Shown in pieces: positions 9,086-16,386 of a DNA stretch of 64,000 bases (positions are counted from its first letter, which is position 1; each line of letters opens with the position of its first letter). The notes under the pieces were generated by a model that made no database searches, had not been told where the DNA came from, and saw nothing but the letters and a program-made list of their open reading frames with translations. A program made the translations under genes and the position numbers. The stretch is from contig DEMN01000006.1 in NCBI GenBank assembly GCA_002359215.1, positions 372,001-436,000 of the forward strand, read 5' to 3'. This stretch comes from Flavobacteriales bacterium UBA2669. GTDB taxonomy: Bacteria; Bacteroidota; Bacteroidia; Flavobacteriales_E; Vicingaceae.

Positions 9086-10180
9086 TTGCTAAGCGAGTCA
9101 GAAAAAAAAAGATATAACCGTCATTTAATTCTAGATAAAGTTGGAATTGAAGGTCAGAAACGACTAAAAAAAGCTCGGGTATTGGTTATTGGTGCGGGAG
9201 GATTGGGTTGCCCCGTTTTACTTTATTTAACGGCAGCTGGAGTTGGAAATATTGGAATAATAGATTTTGATACTGTTGATGAAAGTAATTTACAACGCCA
9301 AGTTATTTTTACAACAGAAGATATAGGTAAAAACAAAGCTTTAACCGCTAAGGAAAGACTTTTAGCTCGAAATAATTGCATTCAAATTACTGCTTTCCCT
9401 GAACGACTAACTAATGAAAATGCCCTTGAACTTTTTAGTCAGTATGATATAATTATAGATGGAACGGACAATTTTTCTACTCGCTACTTAGTTAATGATG
9501 CTTGTGTGATAACTAATAAACCTTTGGTTTATGGTGCAATTTTTAAATTTGAAGGACAAGTTACAGTTTTCAATTACCAAAATGGACCAACTTACAGGTG
9601 TCTTTTTCCAACTCCGCCAAAAGCAGGAAGTGTTCCCAGTTGTTCTGATGTTGGTGTGTTGGGTGTTTTACCCGGATTAATTGGGTTACAACAAGCTAAT
9701 GAAGCGTTGAAAATTATTTTACAAATTGGAGAAATACTTTCTGGAAAACTTACTATTTACAATGCTTTGGGAGCTGATATAACAATTGTAAACATTACTA
9801 AAAACGAAACGGCAGTAACCATTGCTAAAGATATCAATTTTACAACATTTAATTATGACTTTTTTTGCGGGTTGACAGAAAACAAAAACAATATGAAAGA
9901 AATATCAATTAATGACCTTGCTCATTTTTTAGAAGAAAAAGAGTTGCAAATTTTGGATGTTAGAATGCCATGGGAACAACCAAAGTTAAATGATGAAAGA
10001 GTTATAAATATTCCTCTGCAGGAAATCCCGCAACAGGTGGATCGTATAGATAAATCATTAAAAACATTGGTTTTTTGTCAACATGGTGTTCGAAGTGTTA
10101 ATTGTGTTGAATTTTTAGAAAATCAAGGTTTTGATAAGTTAATTAATCTTCGTGAAGGAATTGTAGATTGGAAACAGTAA
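9086..10180 (+). CDS. moeB: MoeB/ThiF-family adenylyltransferase with C-terminal rhodanese domain
   Basis: 364 residues. The E1-like domain (1-250) has VIGAGGLGCP for ATP binding, DTVDESNLQRQ and GTDNFSTRYLVNDAC. The rhodanese domain (about 270-364) ends with the active loop FCQHGVRS. The family adenylates the C-terminal glycine of a ubiquitin-like sulfur carrier (MoaD or ThiS) so that sulfur can be added. The adjacent moaE favours molybdopterin synthesis. The start is TTG: MLSESEKKRYNRH matches the family N-terminus, and the ATGs just upstream are out of frame. Odd: the CxxC pairs that bind zinc in E. coli MoeB are reduced to single cysteines (PTYRCLF and DFFCGL), so the zinc site is probably absent. 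Confidence 0.85.
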   Translation: MLSESEKKRYNRHLILDKVGIEGQKRLKKARVLVIGAGGLGCPVLLYLTAAGVGNIGIIDFDTVDESNLQRQVIFTTEDIGKNKALTAKERLLARNNCIQITAFPERLTNENALELFSQYDIIIDGTDNFSTRYLVNDACVITNKPLVYGAIFKFEGQVTVFNYQNGPTYRCLFPTPPKAGSVPSCSDVGVLGVLPGLIGLQQANEALKIILQIGEILSGKLTIYNALGADITIVNITKNETAVTIAKDINFTTFNYDFFCGLTENKNNMKEISINDLAHFLEEKELQILDVRMPWEQPKLNDERVINIPLQEIPQQVDRIDKSLKTLVFCQHGVRSVNCVEFLENQGFDKLINLREGIVDWKQ

Positions 10181-10191
10181 ATAACTATCAT

Positions 10192-10620
10192 ATGAAAAAA
10201 GCATTAGTAGTAGGAGCGATATCTCCCGAAAAAATAGCCACTTCTATAGCTCATCATCAAGTTAAAACAAATATAGGTGGTCATGCTATTTTTTTAGGTC
10301 AAGTTAGAGCGGACGAAATAGATGGTAAAACGGTAAAAGCGATAGATTATACTGCTTATGAGGAAATGGCAGAAAAAGAATTTCATCAAATAAGAGAATC
10401 CGCTTTTGAAAAATTTGATTTAACTTGTTTACATATTTATCACAGTTTGGGCATTGTAAAAGCAGGGGAAATATGTTTATTTGTTTTTACATCATCTAAA
10501 CACAGAGCAATGGCTTTTGATGCTTGCCGATTTATTACTGAGGAAATTAAGGCAAAAGTACCGGTTTTCGGTAAAGAAATTTTTGAGGATGACTCTCATC
10601 AGTGGAAAAAAAATAGTTAA
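10192..10620 (+). CDS. moaE: Molybdopterin synthase catalytic subunit MoaE
   Basis: 142 residues from the ATG at 10192, 11 bases after the moeB-like stop. An in-frame ATG at 10168 would overlap that gene and adds eight residues lacking family similarity. Visible signatures are GGHAIFLGQVR, DYTAYEEMAEKE, HSLGIVKAGE, SSKHRAMAFDAC and a C-terminal KVPVFGKEIFED in place of the common KxxxPIWKKE, keeping the catalytic-region lysines. MoaE transfers two sulfurs from MoaD thiocarboxylate to precursor Z. MoaA, MoaC and MoaD are not in the window. Confidence 0.9.
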   Translation: MKKALVVGAISPEKIATSIAHHQVKTNIGGHAIFLGQVRADEIDGKTVKAIDYTAYEEMAEKEFHQIRESAFEKFDLTCLHIYHSLGIVKAGEICLFVFTSSKHRAMAFDACRFITEEIKAKVPVFGKEIFEDDSHQWKKNS

Positions 10621-10727
10621 GTATTCAATTTTGTTTCAACATTTAGTGTTAGTAAAACCATTATAACAGTCCATTTCACAAAGGAAAATATAGTATTTTT
10701 ACCAAAACTAATTTCCTACTTCAATTT

Positions 10728-11351
10728 ATGAACGAAATTTTTTCACCTTCATTTAATAGAGCTGTAGAGCAACTTTCATCATTACCGGGAATAGGCAGAA
10801 AAACTGCTACCCGATTGGTATTGCATTTATTAACTAGGACAAATGAAGAATTAAATTCTTTCAGTACTTCTTTTTCATCGTTGGCAAGCCAGATAAACTA
10901 TTGCGAAAGTTGTTATACCATTACTGAAAATACACAATGTAATATTTGTACACATCCCAATAGAAGCGACCAAACTATTTGCGTGGTTGAAAATGTGTTA
11001 GATGTTTATGCTATTGAGAATACCAATCAGTTTAAAGGAAAGTACCATGTATTGGGAGGCATTATTTCTCCAATGGAAGGAATTGGTCCAAACGATGTTA
11101 AGTTAAATGAGCTTTTTGAACGCATCAGGAATGAAAATACTCAAGAATTAATTTTAGCCTTAAGTGCTACTATGGAAGGCGATGCAACTAACTTTTACAT
11201 TTTTAAAAAACTTAAAGATTTTCCCATAAAAATTACCACCATTGCCAGAGGAATTGGTATAGGAGATGAACTGGAATATACCGATGAACTTACTCTTGGG
11301 CGTTCTATTCTTAACAGAGTACCTTTTGAAAATACTTTAACCTTGCGTTAA
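10728..11351 (+). CDS. recR: Recombination mediator RecR
   Basis: 207 residues, full length. The N-terminal helix-hairpin-helix shows LPGIGRKTATRLVLHLL, then a four-cysteine zinc finger (CESCYTI...CNIC), then the Toprim domain with VVENVLDVYAIE, YHVLGG and ISPMEGIGP. With RecO and RecF it loads RecA at gaps. The order moeB-moaE-recR-glycosyltransferase is same-strand with short gaps. The 107-base gap upstream has no clear promoter. Confidence 0.96.
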   Translation: MNEIFSPSFNRAVEQLSSLPGIGRKTATRLVLHLLTRTNEELNSFSTSFSSLASQINYCESCYTITENTQCNICTHPNRSDQTICVVENVLDVYAIENTNQFKGKYHVLGGIISPMEGIGPNDVKLNELFERIRNENTQELILALSATMEGDATNFYIFKKLKDFPIKITTIARGIGIGDELEYTDELTLGRSILNRVPFENTLTLR

Positions 11352-11363
11352 TAATTTATTTCC

Positions 11364-12917
11364 ATGCAGTTATCTATTATTATTGTCAATTACAACGTAA
11401 GAAATTTTTTAGAGCAGTGTCTTACCTCTGTTTTTAAGGCTACAGAAGGCTTGAATGCTGAAGTTTTTGTAGTGGATAATAATTCCTCTGATAATTCTTT
11501 GGAAATGGTAAGACAGAAGTTTCCAGAAGTAATAATTATTGCTAACAAAAATAATGTTGGTTTTTCTAAAGCCAATAACCAGGCAATGGCAATTGCTAAA
11601 GGAAAATACATTTTATTGCTTAATCCTGATACAGTTGTAGAAGAGGATACTTTTAACAAGTGTATTAATTTTTCTGATAAACATCCAGACTTAGGTGGTT
11701 TGGGAGTAAAAATGGTCGATGGCAGTGGAATTTTCCTTCCGGAATCTAAAAGAGGACTACCTACTCCTTCTGTTTCATTTTATAAAATTTTTGGATTATC
11801 AAATATTTTTCCAAAATCTAAAACATTTGCTAAATATCATTTAGCTTATTTAGATAAAGATGAAATCAACGAAATTGAAGTGTTGTCAGGAGCTTTTATG
11901 TGGATGAGAAAAAGTGTTTTAGATGAAGTTGGTTATTTAGATGAAGCTTTTTTTATGTATGGAGAAGACATTGATTTATCTTATAGAATAACACAATCTG
12001 GATACAAAAACTACTATTTCCCTGAAGCTCAAATTATACATTATAAAGGAGAAAGTACTAAAAAAGGCAGTATAAATTATGTGTTTATATTTTACAATGC
12101 CATGATTATTTTTTCTAAAAAACATTTTGCAAGTAAGGCTAATTTTTTTTCTTTCTTTATAAATATAGCAATTTATTTACGGGCTTTTTTGGCAATTCTA
12201 ATGCGTTTTATAAACCAAATTAAATTACCACTTATCGATATTGTTTTTATACTAACTTCATTATTGGTGTTTAATGCCGTAAAACCTTTATTAGGTTTTC
12301 CAAATCAGATAGAATTTTTTGATAATTATGGAATACTAAATGTATTGACAGTGATTATCTCTTTTTTGGCAGGATTATCTATTGCTGGAGCCTACTCTAA
12401 AAATGTAAGCATAAAAAAAACCGTTTTAGGCTTAATTTTGGGTTGTGTAATTTTTATTGGTATAAATTATCTTTTTCCTGAATCATCTTCATTCTCAACC
12501 AAATATATCATCAGCATTTTAGTAGGAGTATTACTTTTTATTCCATTTAGTAGAATATTCTTGAATTATTACAACTACCTTAGAATTAAAAAGAATAAAT
12601 ACAATACTAGTATTTTGGTGGGAAATGAATCTTTTATCAAAAAAATGAAAGAACAACTCAAGAACAACAATATTATTACTGTAAAACCAAGTAATAGTTT
12701 ACAGAATGATGACTCGAATAATTATACTGGAAAATTATATCAATTACCAGATTTGATAGAAATATACAATGCTAACGAAGTCTTTGTAAACTCTAATGAG
12801 ATTACTTATAAAAATATTATTGATTTAATGGATAAGACTAAAAGTAACTATGTGGATTTTAAGTTTATTCTTAATAATGAATTACTAATTAGTGGTCAAC
12901 ATACAGGAAAGGTTTAG
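11364..12917 (+). CDS. Family 2 glycosyltransferase with C-terminal membrane domain
   Basis: 517 residues, starting 12 bases after recR. The GT-A domain (1-230) has LSIIIVNYNVRNFLEQCL, VDNNSSDNS, NVGFSKANNQ, LLNPDT (nucleotide-sugar and metal binding) and a GEDIDLSYRI acceptor-side motif, typical of the rhamnosyltransferase-like subgroup. Residues about 245-400 contain about five or six membrane helices. The last 115 residues are soluble (ILVGNESFIKKM...) and resemble the nucleotide-binding part of sugar-transferase membrane proteins. It probably adds a sugar to a lipid-linked glycan at the inner membrane; the substrate is unknown. It overlaps the convergent anmK by four bases. Confidence 0.85.
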   Translation: MQLSIIIVNYNVRNFLEQCLTSVFKATEGLNAEVFVVDNNSSDNSLEMVRQKFPEVIIIANKNNVGFSKANNQAMAIAKGKYILLLNPDTVVEEDTFNKCINFSDKHPDLGGLGVKMVDGSGIFLPESKRGLPTPSVSFYKIFGLSNIFPKSKTFAKYHLAYLDKDEINEIEVLSGAFMWMRKSVLDEVGYLDEAFFMYGEDIDLSYRITQSGYKNYYFPEAQIIHYKGESTKKGSINYVFIFYNAMIIFSKKHFASKANFFSFFINIAIYLRAFLAILMRFINQIKLPLIDIVFILTSLLVFNAVKPLLGFPNQIEFFDNYGILNVLTVIISFLAGLSIAGAYSKNVSIKKTVLGLILGCVIFIGINYLFPESSSFSTKYIISILVGVLLFIPFSRIFLNYYNYLRIKKNKYNTSILVGNESFIKKMKEQLKNNNIITVKPSNSLQNDDSNNYTGKLYQLPDLIEIYNANEVFVNSNEITYKNIIDLMDKTKSNYVDFKFILNNELLISGQHTGKV

Positions 12918-13987
12918 TTATCAGCCAAGTACAAGGATCCTCCAATATTGTCTTTTGAAGCACCAGTAACAGATTTTAAGCAATTAAATTCATTTCTCAT
13001 TCTTAATACGCCTAAAAAAGCAAAGATTAAAGCTTCTTTATAATTTACTATTTTCTCATCGGGAACAATAATATTTTTGTTACTTATTTGCTCCATTCGT
13101 TCTATTAAAAATTTGTTCCAAGCACCACCACCTGTAACCAAAATAGTATTACTTTCTTTTGGAAAAGCTATATTTAATTGAAAGGCAACATGCTCTACAA
13201 AAGTACAAAGTTGATCATATATAGATAAAGTGCTTTTCTCTAATAAAGGAAAAATATGATTTTCAATCCACTCTATACTCAAAGATTTTGGTGTTGCTTG
13301 TGTGTAAAAAGCTAAAGCATTTAGCTTGTTTAACAATTCTTGGTCAATATTTCCCTGTTGAGCAAATTTGCCATTTTCATCGTATTCTGCATTTAATTTA
13401 TTAGCTAAAAAATTAAATACAATATTACAAGGAGCAACATCGAAAGCAATAGATTTTTCTTGTAAAAAAGATAAATTAGCAATTCCTCCTAGGTTAAGGC
13501 ATACATCATAATCGCTAAAAAGAAGCTTGTCTCCAACAGGAACTAACGGAGCTCCTTGTCCGCCTAAAGCTACATCTGTAGAACGGAAATCGCAAACCAC
13601 ATTTATATTTGTTTTAGCAGCAATTTCAGCTCCACTGCCAATTTGTAAGGTAAAGTTTTTATCAGGCTGATGAAAAACAGTATGTCCGTGTGACGCTATA
13701 AAATCAATTTCAGATTTAATAGTATTTTTTTCTTTGATAAAAGTATTAATAGCTTTCCCGAAAAAACTACCTAATTGGTTACTTAATAACATTAAATCCT
13801 GTCCCGATATTTTTTTTGAGTTACTTAATTGTTGCTTAAGTGTATTTTCATAAGAAAAAGTTTTAGCGTTTAAAATCCTAAAACTCCATTGATTTTCAAT
13901 AGAATAATTAAAAATAACTTCAACTACATCTAAACCATCTAATGATGTACCCGACATCAATCCTATTGCATGGTAATTTTCTTTCAT
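12914..13987 (-). CDS. anmK: Anhydro-N-acetylmuramic acid kinase
   Basis: 357 residues, typical length. Signatures: GLMSGTSLDGLDVV (ATP and substrate loop), ASHGHTVFHQP, DFRSTDVALGGQGAPLVP, CLNLGGIANLSF and VTGGGAWNKFLIERM. It phosphorylates 1,6-anhydro-MurNAc from cell-wall turnover while opening the anhydro ring to give MurNAc-6-phosphate. MurQ is not in the window. It is transcribed divergently from the acyl-CoA dehydrogenase gene. A minus-strand TAATTTTG (14032-14039) could be its -7 element, without a clear -33. Confidence 0.95.
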   Translation of the reverse strand: MKENYHAIGLMSGTSLDGLDVVEVIFNYSIENQWSFRILNAKTFSYENTLKQQLSNSKKISGQDLMLLSNQLGSFFGKAINTFIKEKNTIKSEIDFIASHGHTVFHQPDKNFTLQIGSGAEIAAKTNINVVCDFRSTDVALGGQGAPLVPVGDKLLFSDYDVCLNLGGIANLSFLQEKSIAFDVAPCNIVFNFLANKLNAEYDENGKFAQQGNIDQELLNKLNALAFYTQATPKSLSIEWIENHIFPLLEKSTLSIYDQLCTFVEHVAFQLNIAFPKESNTILVTGGGAWNKFLIERMEQISNKNIIVPDEKIVNYKEALIFAFLGVLRMRNEFNCLKSVTGASKDNIGGSLYLADN

Positions 13988-14118
13988 AAAACTGTTACTT
14001 TTTGAATAAATCTATTAGTTTTGTAACACTTCAAAATTAGGTGTTTTTCAGACATAAAATGAAGTAAAATATTACCTTGCAATTTAATTACTATTTTAAT
14101 AAAAACAATATAAAAGTT

Positions 14119-15258
14119 ATGGATTTTCAATTAACAGAAGAACATTTAGCAGTTAGAGATGCTGCTAGAGATTTCGCACAAAACGTATTAAAACCAGGAG
14201 TAATAGAAAGAGACGAAAAGCAAGAGTTTCCCGCTGAACAAGTGAAGCAATTAGGAGAATTAGGTTTTTTAGGAATGATGGTTGACCCGAAATACGGTGG
14301 TGGCGGAATGGATACTATTTCTTACGTATTGGCTATGGAAGAAATTAGTAAAGTAGATGCATCTAGCTCTGTGGTAATGTCGGTAAATAATTCACTTTAT
14401 TGCTGGGGAATTGAAAAATATGGAACGGAAGAGCAAAGACAAAAATATTTGGTACCATGTGCTACTGGAGAAAAAATTGGAGCTTTCTGTTTATCAGAAC
14501 CTGAGGCTGGTTCTGATGCTACTTCGCAAAGAACTACAGCTATTGATATGGGCGACCATTATTTATTAAATGGAACAAAAAACTGGATTACCAATGGTGG
14601 TTCGGCATCTTACTATATTGTTATTGCTCAAACTGATGTTGCTAAAGGACATAGAGGAATTAATGCTTTTATTGTTGACAAAACATGGGAAGGCTTTAAA
14701 GTAGGAGCTAAAGAAAATAAAATGGGAATTAGAGCTTCTGATACACATACCTTATTGTTTAATGATGTGAAAGTGCCTAAAGAAAACCGTATTGGCGAAG
14801 ATGGATTTGGTTTTAAGTTCGCTATGTCTGTACTTTCTGGAGGTAGAATTGGTATTGCTTCCCAGGCATTAGGAATAGCTTCTGGAGCTTATGAATTAGC
14901 ATTGGCTTACTCTAAAGAAAGAGAAGCTTTTGGTAAACCAATTCATCAACATCAAGCCATTGCCTTTAAATTAGCAGATATGGCTACAGAAATTGAAGCT
15001 GCTCGTTTATTATGCTTAAAAGCTGCATATTTAAAAGACCAAAAACAAAACTTTGATAAAGAAGGAGCTATGGCTAAAGTTTTTGCTTCTAGAGTAGCTA
15101 TGTGGGTAACTACAGAAGCTGTTCAAGTACATGGTGGTTACGGTTTTGTAAAAGAATACCATGTAGAAAGATTAATGAGAGATGCTAAAATCACTCAGAT
15201 TTATGAAGGAACTAGTGAAGTACAAAAGATTGTTATCTCAAGAGCGGTTCTTAAGTAA
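14119..15258 (+). CDS. Acyl-CoA dehydrogenase, short-chain (butyryl-CoA) type
   Basis: 379 residues from MDFQLTEEH, which matches the family N-terminus; an upstream TTG at 14077 would add 14 unrelated residues. Signatures: AFCLSEPEAGSDATS and YLLNGTKNWITNGG (FAD and substrate), REAFGKPIHQHQAIAFKLADM, QVHGGYGFVKEYHVERLMRDAKI and YEGTSEVQ. Glu363 in YEGT is the expected catalytic base of short- and medium-chain enzymes. It oxidises acyl-CoA to enoyl-CoA and passes electrons to ETF. It appears monocistronic, ended by the hairpin at 15284-15313. Confidence 0.94.
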   Translation: MDFQLTEEHLAVRDAARDFAQNVLKPGVIERDEKQEFPAEQVKQLGELGFLGMMVDPKYGGGGMDTISYVLAMEEISKVDASSSVVMSVNNSLYCWGIEKYGTEEQRQKYLVPCATGEKIGAFCLSEPEAGSDATSQRTTAIDMGDHYLLNGTKNWITNGGSASYYIVIAQTDVAKGHRGINAFIVDKTWEGFKVGAKENKMGIRASDTHTLLFNDVKVPKENRIGEDGFGFKFAMSVLSGGRIGIASQALGIASGAYELALAYSKEREAFGKPIHQHQAIAFKLADMATEIEAARLLCLKAAYLKDQKQNFDKEGAMAKVFASRVAMWVTTEAVQVHGGYGFVKEYHVERLMRDAKITQIYEGTSEVQKIVISRAVLK

Positions 15259-15283
15259 AAGAAAGGTTGAAAATATAGAAATA

Positions 15284-15313
15284 ACAAAAGCCTCAGGATT
15301 CTGAGGCTTTTGT
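15284..15313. terminator. Bidirectional terminator
   Basis: ACAAAAGCCTCAG (15284-15296), loop GATT, CTGAGGCTTTTGT (15301-15313): a 13-bp perfect stem with A and T tracts on both sides. It serves the acyl-CoA dehydrogenase gene and the convergent lipoprotein gene. Confidence 0.88.
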
Positions 15314-15335
15314 CGTTATATGTTCTAAGTTGTTT

Positions 15336-15968
15336 TTAAATAGAAACCCCTCCATACATTACTAAAAAAGCATAAATTATACCTGGTAGCCAAAAGAAAA
15401 GGGTTAATAATAAATCTAACCAAAAATTATTTGTGATAGTTCCTTCGTATAAAAATACACCTAAAGGAGGTAAAAATATACCACATAAAATCAATACTAA
15501 ATCATGTGCTTGTTTTGATTGAAAGTTATGTTTAGCAATGTTTTCTCCCTTAAAAGCTTTATTAGCATCATTCATTTTAGAAAAATCTATAGTTCTATTG
15601 TAACTATTCCAATTATAATCGGTTTTACTTTTTAATGTTTCAAAAGCTTCTTTTTCAATTATTTCAGCTGAAGTTTCTACAGTACTTGCTAACTGATTGT
15701 TTTCAGTTATAGTTGTAGAGAGATTAATTTCTTCAGTGATAGAAACTGTAAGCGTAATTTCTTCGTTTGATTTTGATTCAATTTCAGCTAATTCGTAAGT
15801 GCTTTCTCTTTGGTTAATCTTGTCATTATTGTTTAGTTTGTTCTCTTTGAAGTTTTTAAGGTATTTTCTTTTAGAAAACTGACTTACAACTGCATTTTCA
15901 GAGCTACAAGACATAAACATCTGACTTCCAATAAAAATTAGACTTAATCCTATAATAATCTTTTTCAT
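15336..15968 (-). CDS. Lipoprotein with C-terminal YqaE/Pmp3-like two-helix domain
   Basis: 210 residues. A lipoprotein signal ends in FMSCSS (Cys at about 21). Residues 30-155 are polar, Glu/Thr/Asn rich and low in predicted structure, with repeated ITxxxxLSTTI-type stretches. The tail (about 158-205) has two hydrophobic helices with LCGIFLPPLGVFLYEG and LLLTLFFWLPGIIYAFLVM, the plan of the Pmp3/YqaE stress-linked membrane proteins. Those are normally about 50 residues long and stand alone. The combination implies a protein anchored both by lipid and by a helical hairpin. Function unknown. It is the last gene of a minus-strand group with carB. Confidence 0.75.
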   Translation of the reverse strand: MKKIIIGLSLIFIGSQMFMSCSSENAVVSQFSKRKYLKNFKENKLNNNDKINQRESTYELAEIESKSNEEITLTVSITEEINLSTTITENNQLASTVETSAEIIEKEAFETLKSKTDYNWNSYNRTIDFSKMNDANKAFKGENIAKHNFQSKQAHDLVLILCGIFLPPLGVFLYEGTITNNFWLDLLLTLFFWLPGIIYAFLVMYGGVSI

Positions 15969-16046
15969 AATATATATTTTTTGTGAATACTTTATAAAGG
16001 TAACACTTTAACTAACGTAATTTGCTTGTCTAAGGTTATTTATTAT

Positions 16047-16319
16047 TTAATCTTTTACCTCTTCATAATCTACATAATCACCAACATTATCTGTGTCAGG
16101 TTTATGTGATTTATTGGTAGGTTTAATTTTTATTTCACCTTCTTTTTGTTTGGCAAATTCTTTAACTTTTTCGCTATCCATAAAATTGTTTTGTTGCTGA
16201 AATTGTTGTGTTTTTTTATCCACCCAACTCTTCAAAATTATAGGAAATAAAAATCGAAATAAAAACTTGAATGCATAGTAAACAAGTACAATTATGAGTA
16301 TAGTGCGTAGGATTTGCAT
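16047..16319 (-). CDS. Small membrane protein, DUF4834-like
   Basis: 90 residues. One N-terminal membrane segment (about 5-30, with YYAFKFLFRFLFPIIL) is followed by a charged tail rich in Lys, Gln and Asp ending in DYVDYEEVKD. It resembles the DUF4834 proteins of Bacteroidota, which have the same size and acidic Tyr-containing end. No function is known. It starts 67 bases after the carB stop and is probably cotranscribed. Confidence 0.65.
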   Translation of the reverse strand: MQILRTILIIVLVYYAFKFLFRFLFPIILKSWVDKKTQQFQQQNNFMDSEKVKEFAKQKEGEIKIKPTNKSHKPDTDNVGDYVDYEEVKD

Positions 16320-16386
16320 AAAACAATAGAAAGTAAAAAAGTTAGAGATTATAAAATTCTCACATGTTTAAATTTACACATTTAAA

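Noticed and set aside
9063..9092. ATG-started frame (MNMKNLIFC) overlapping the moeB-like start
   Set aside because: Nine codons and out of frame with the gene. The TTG at 9086 fits the family N-terminus.
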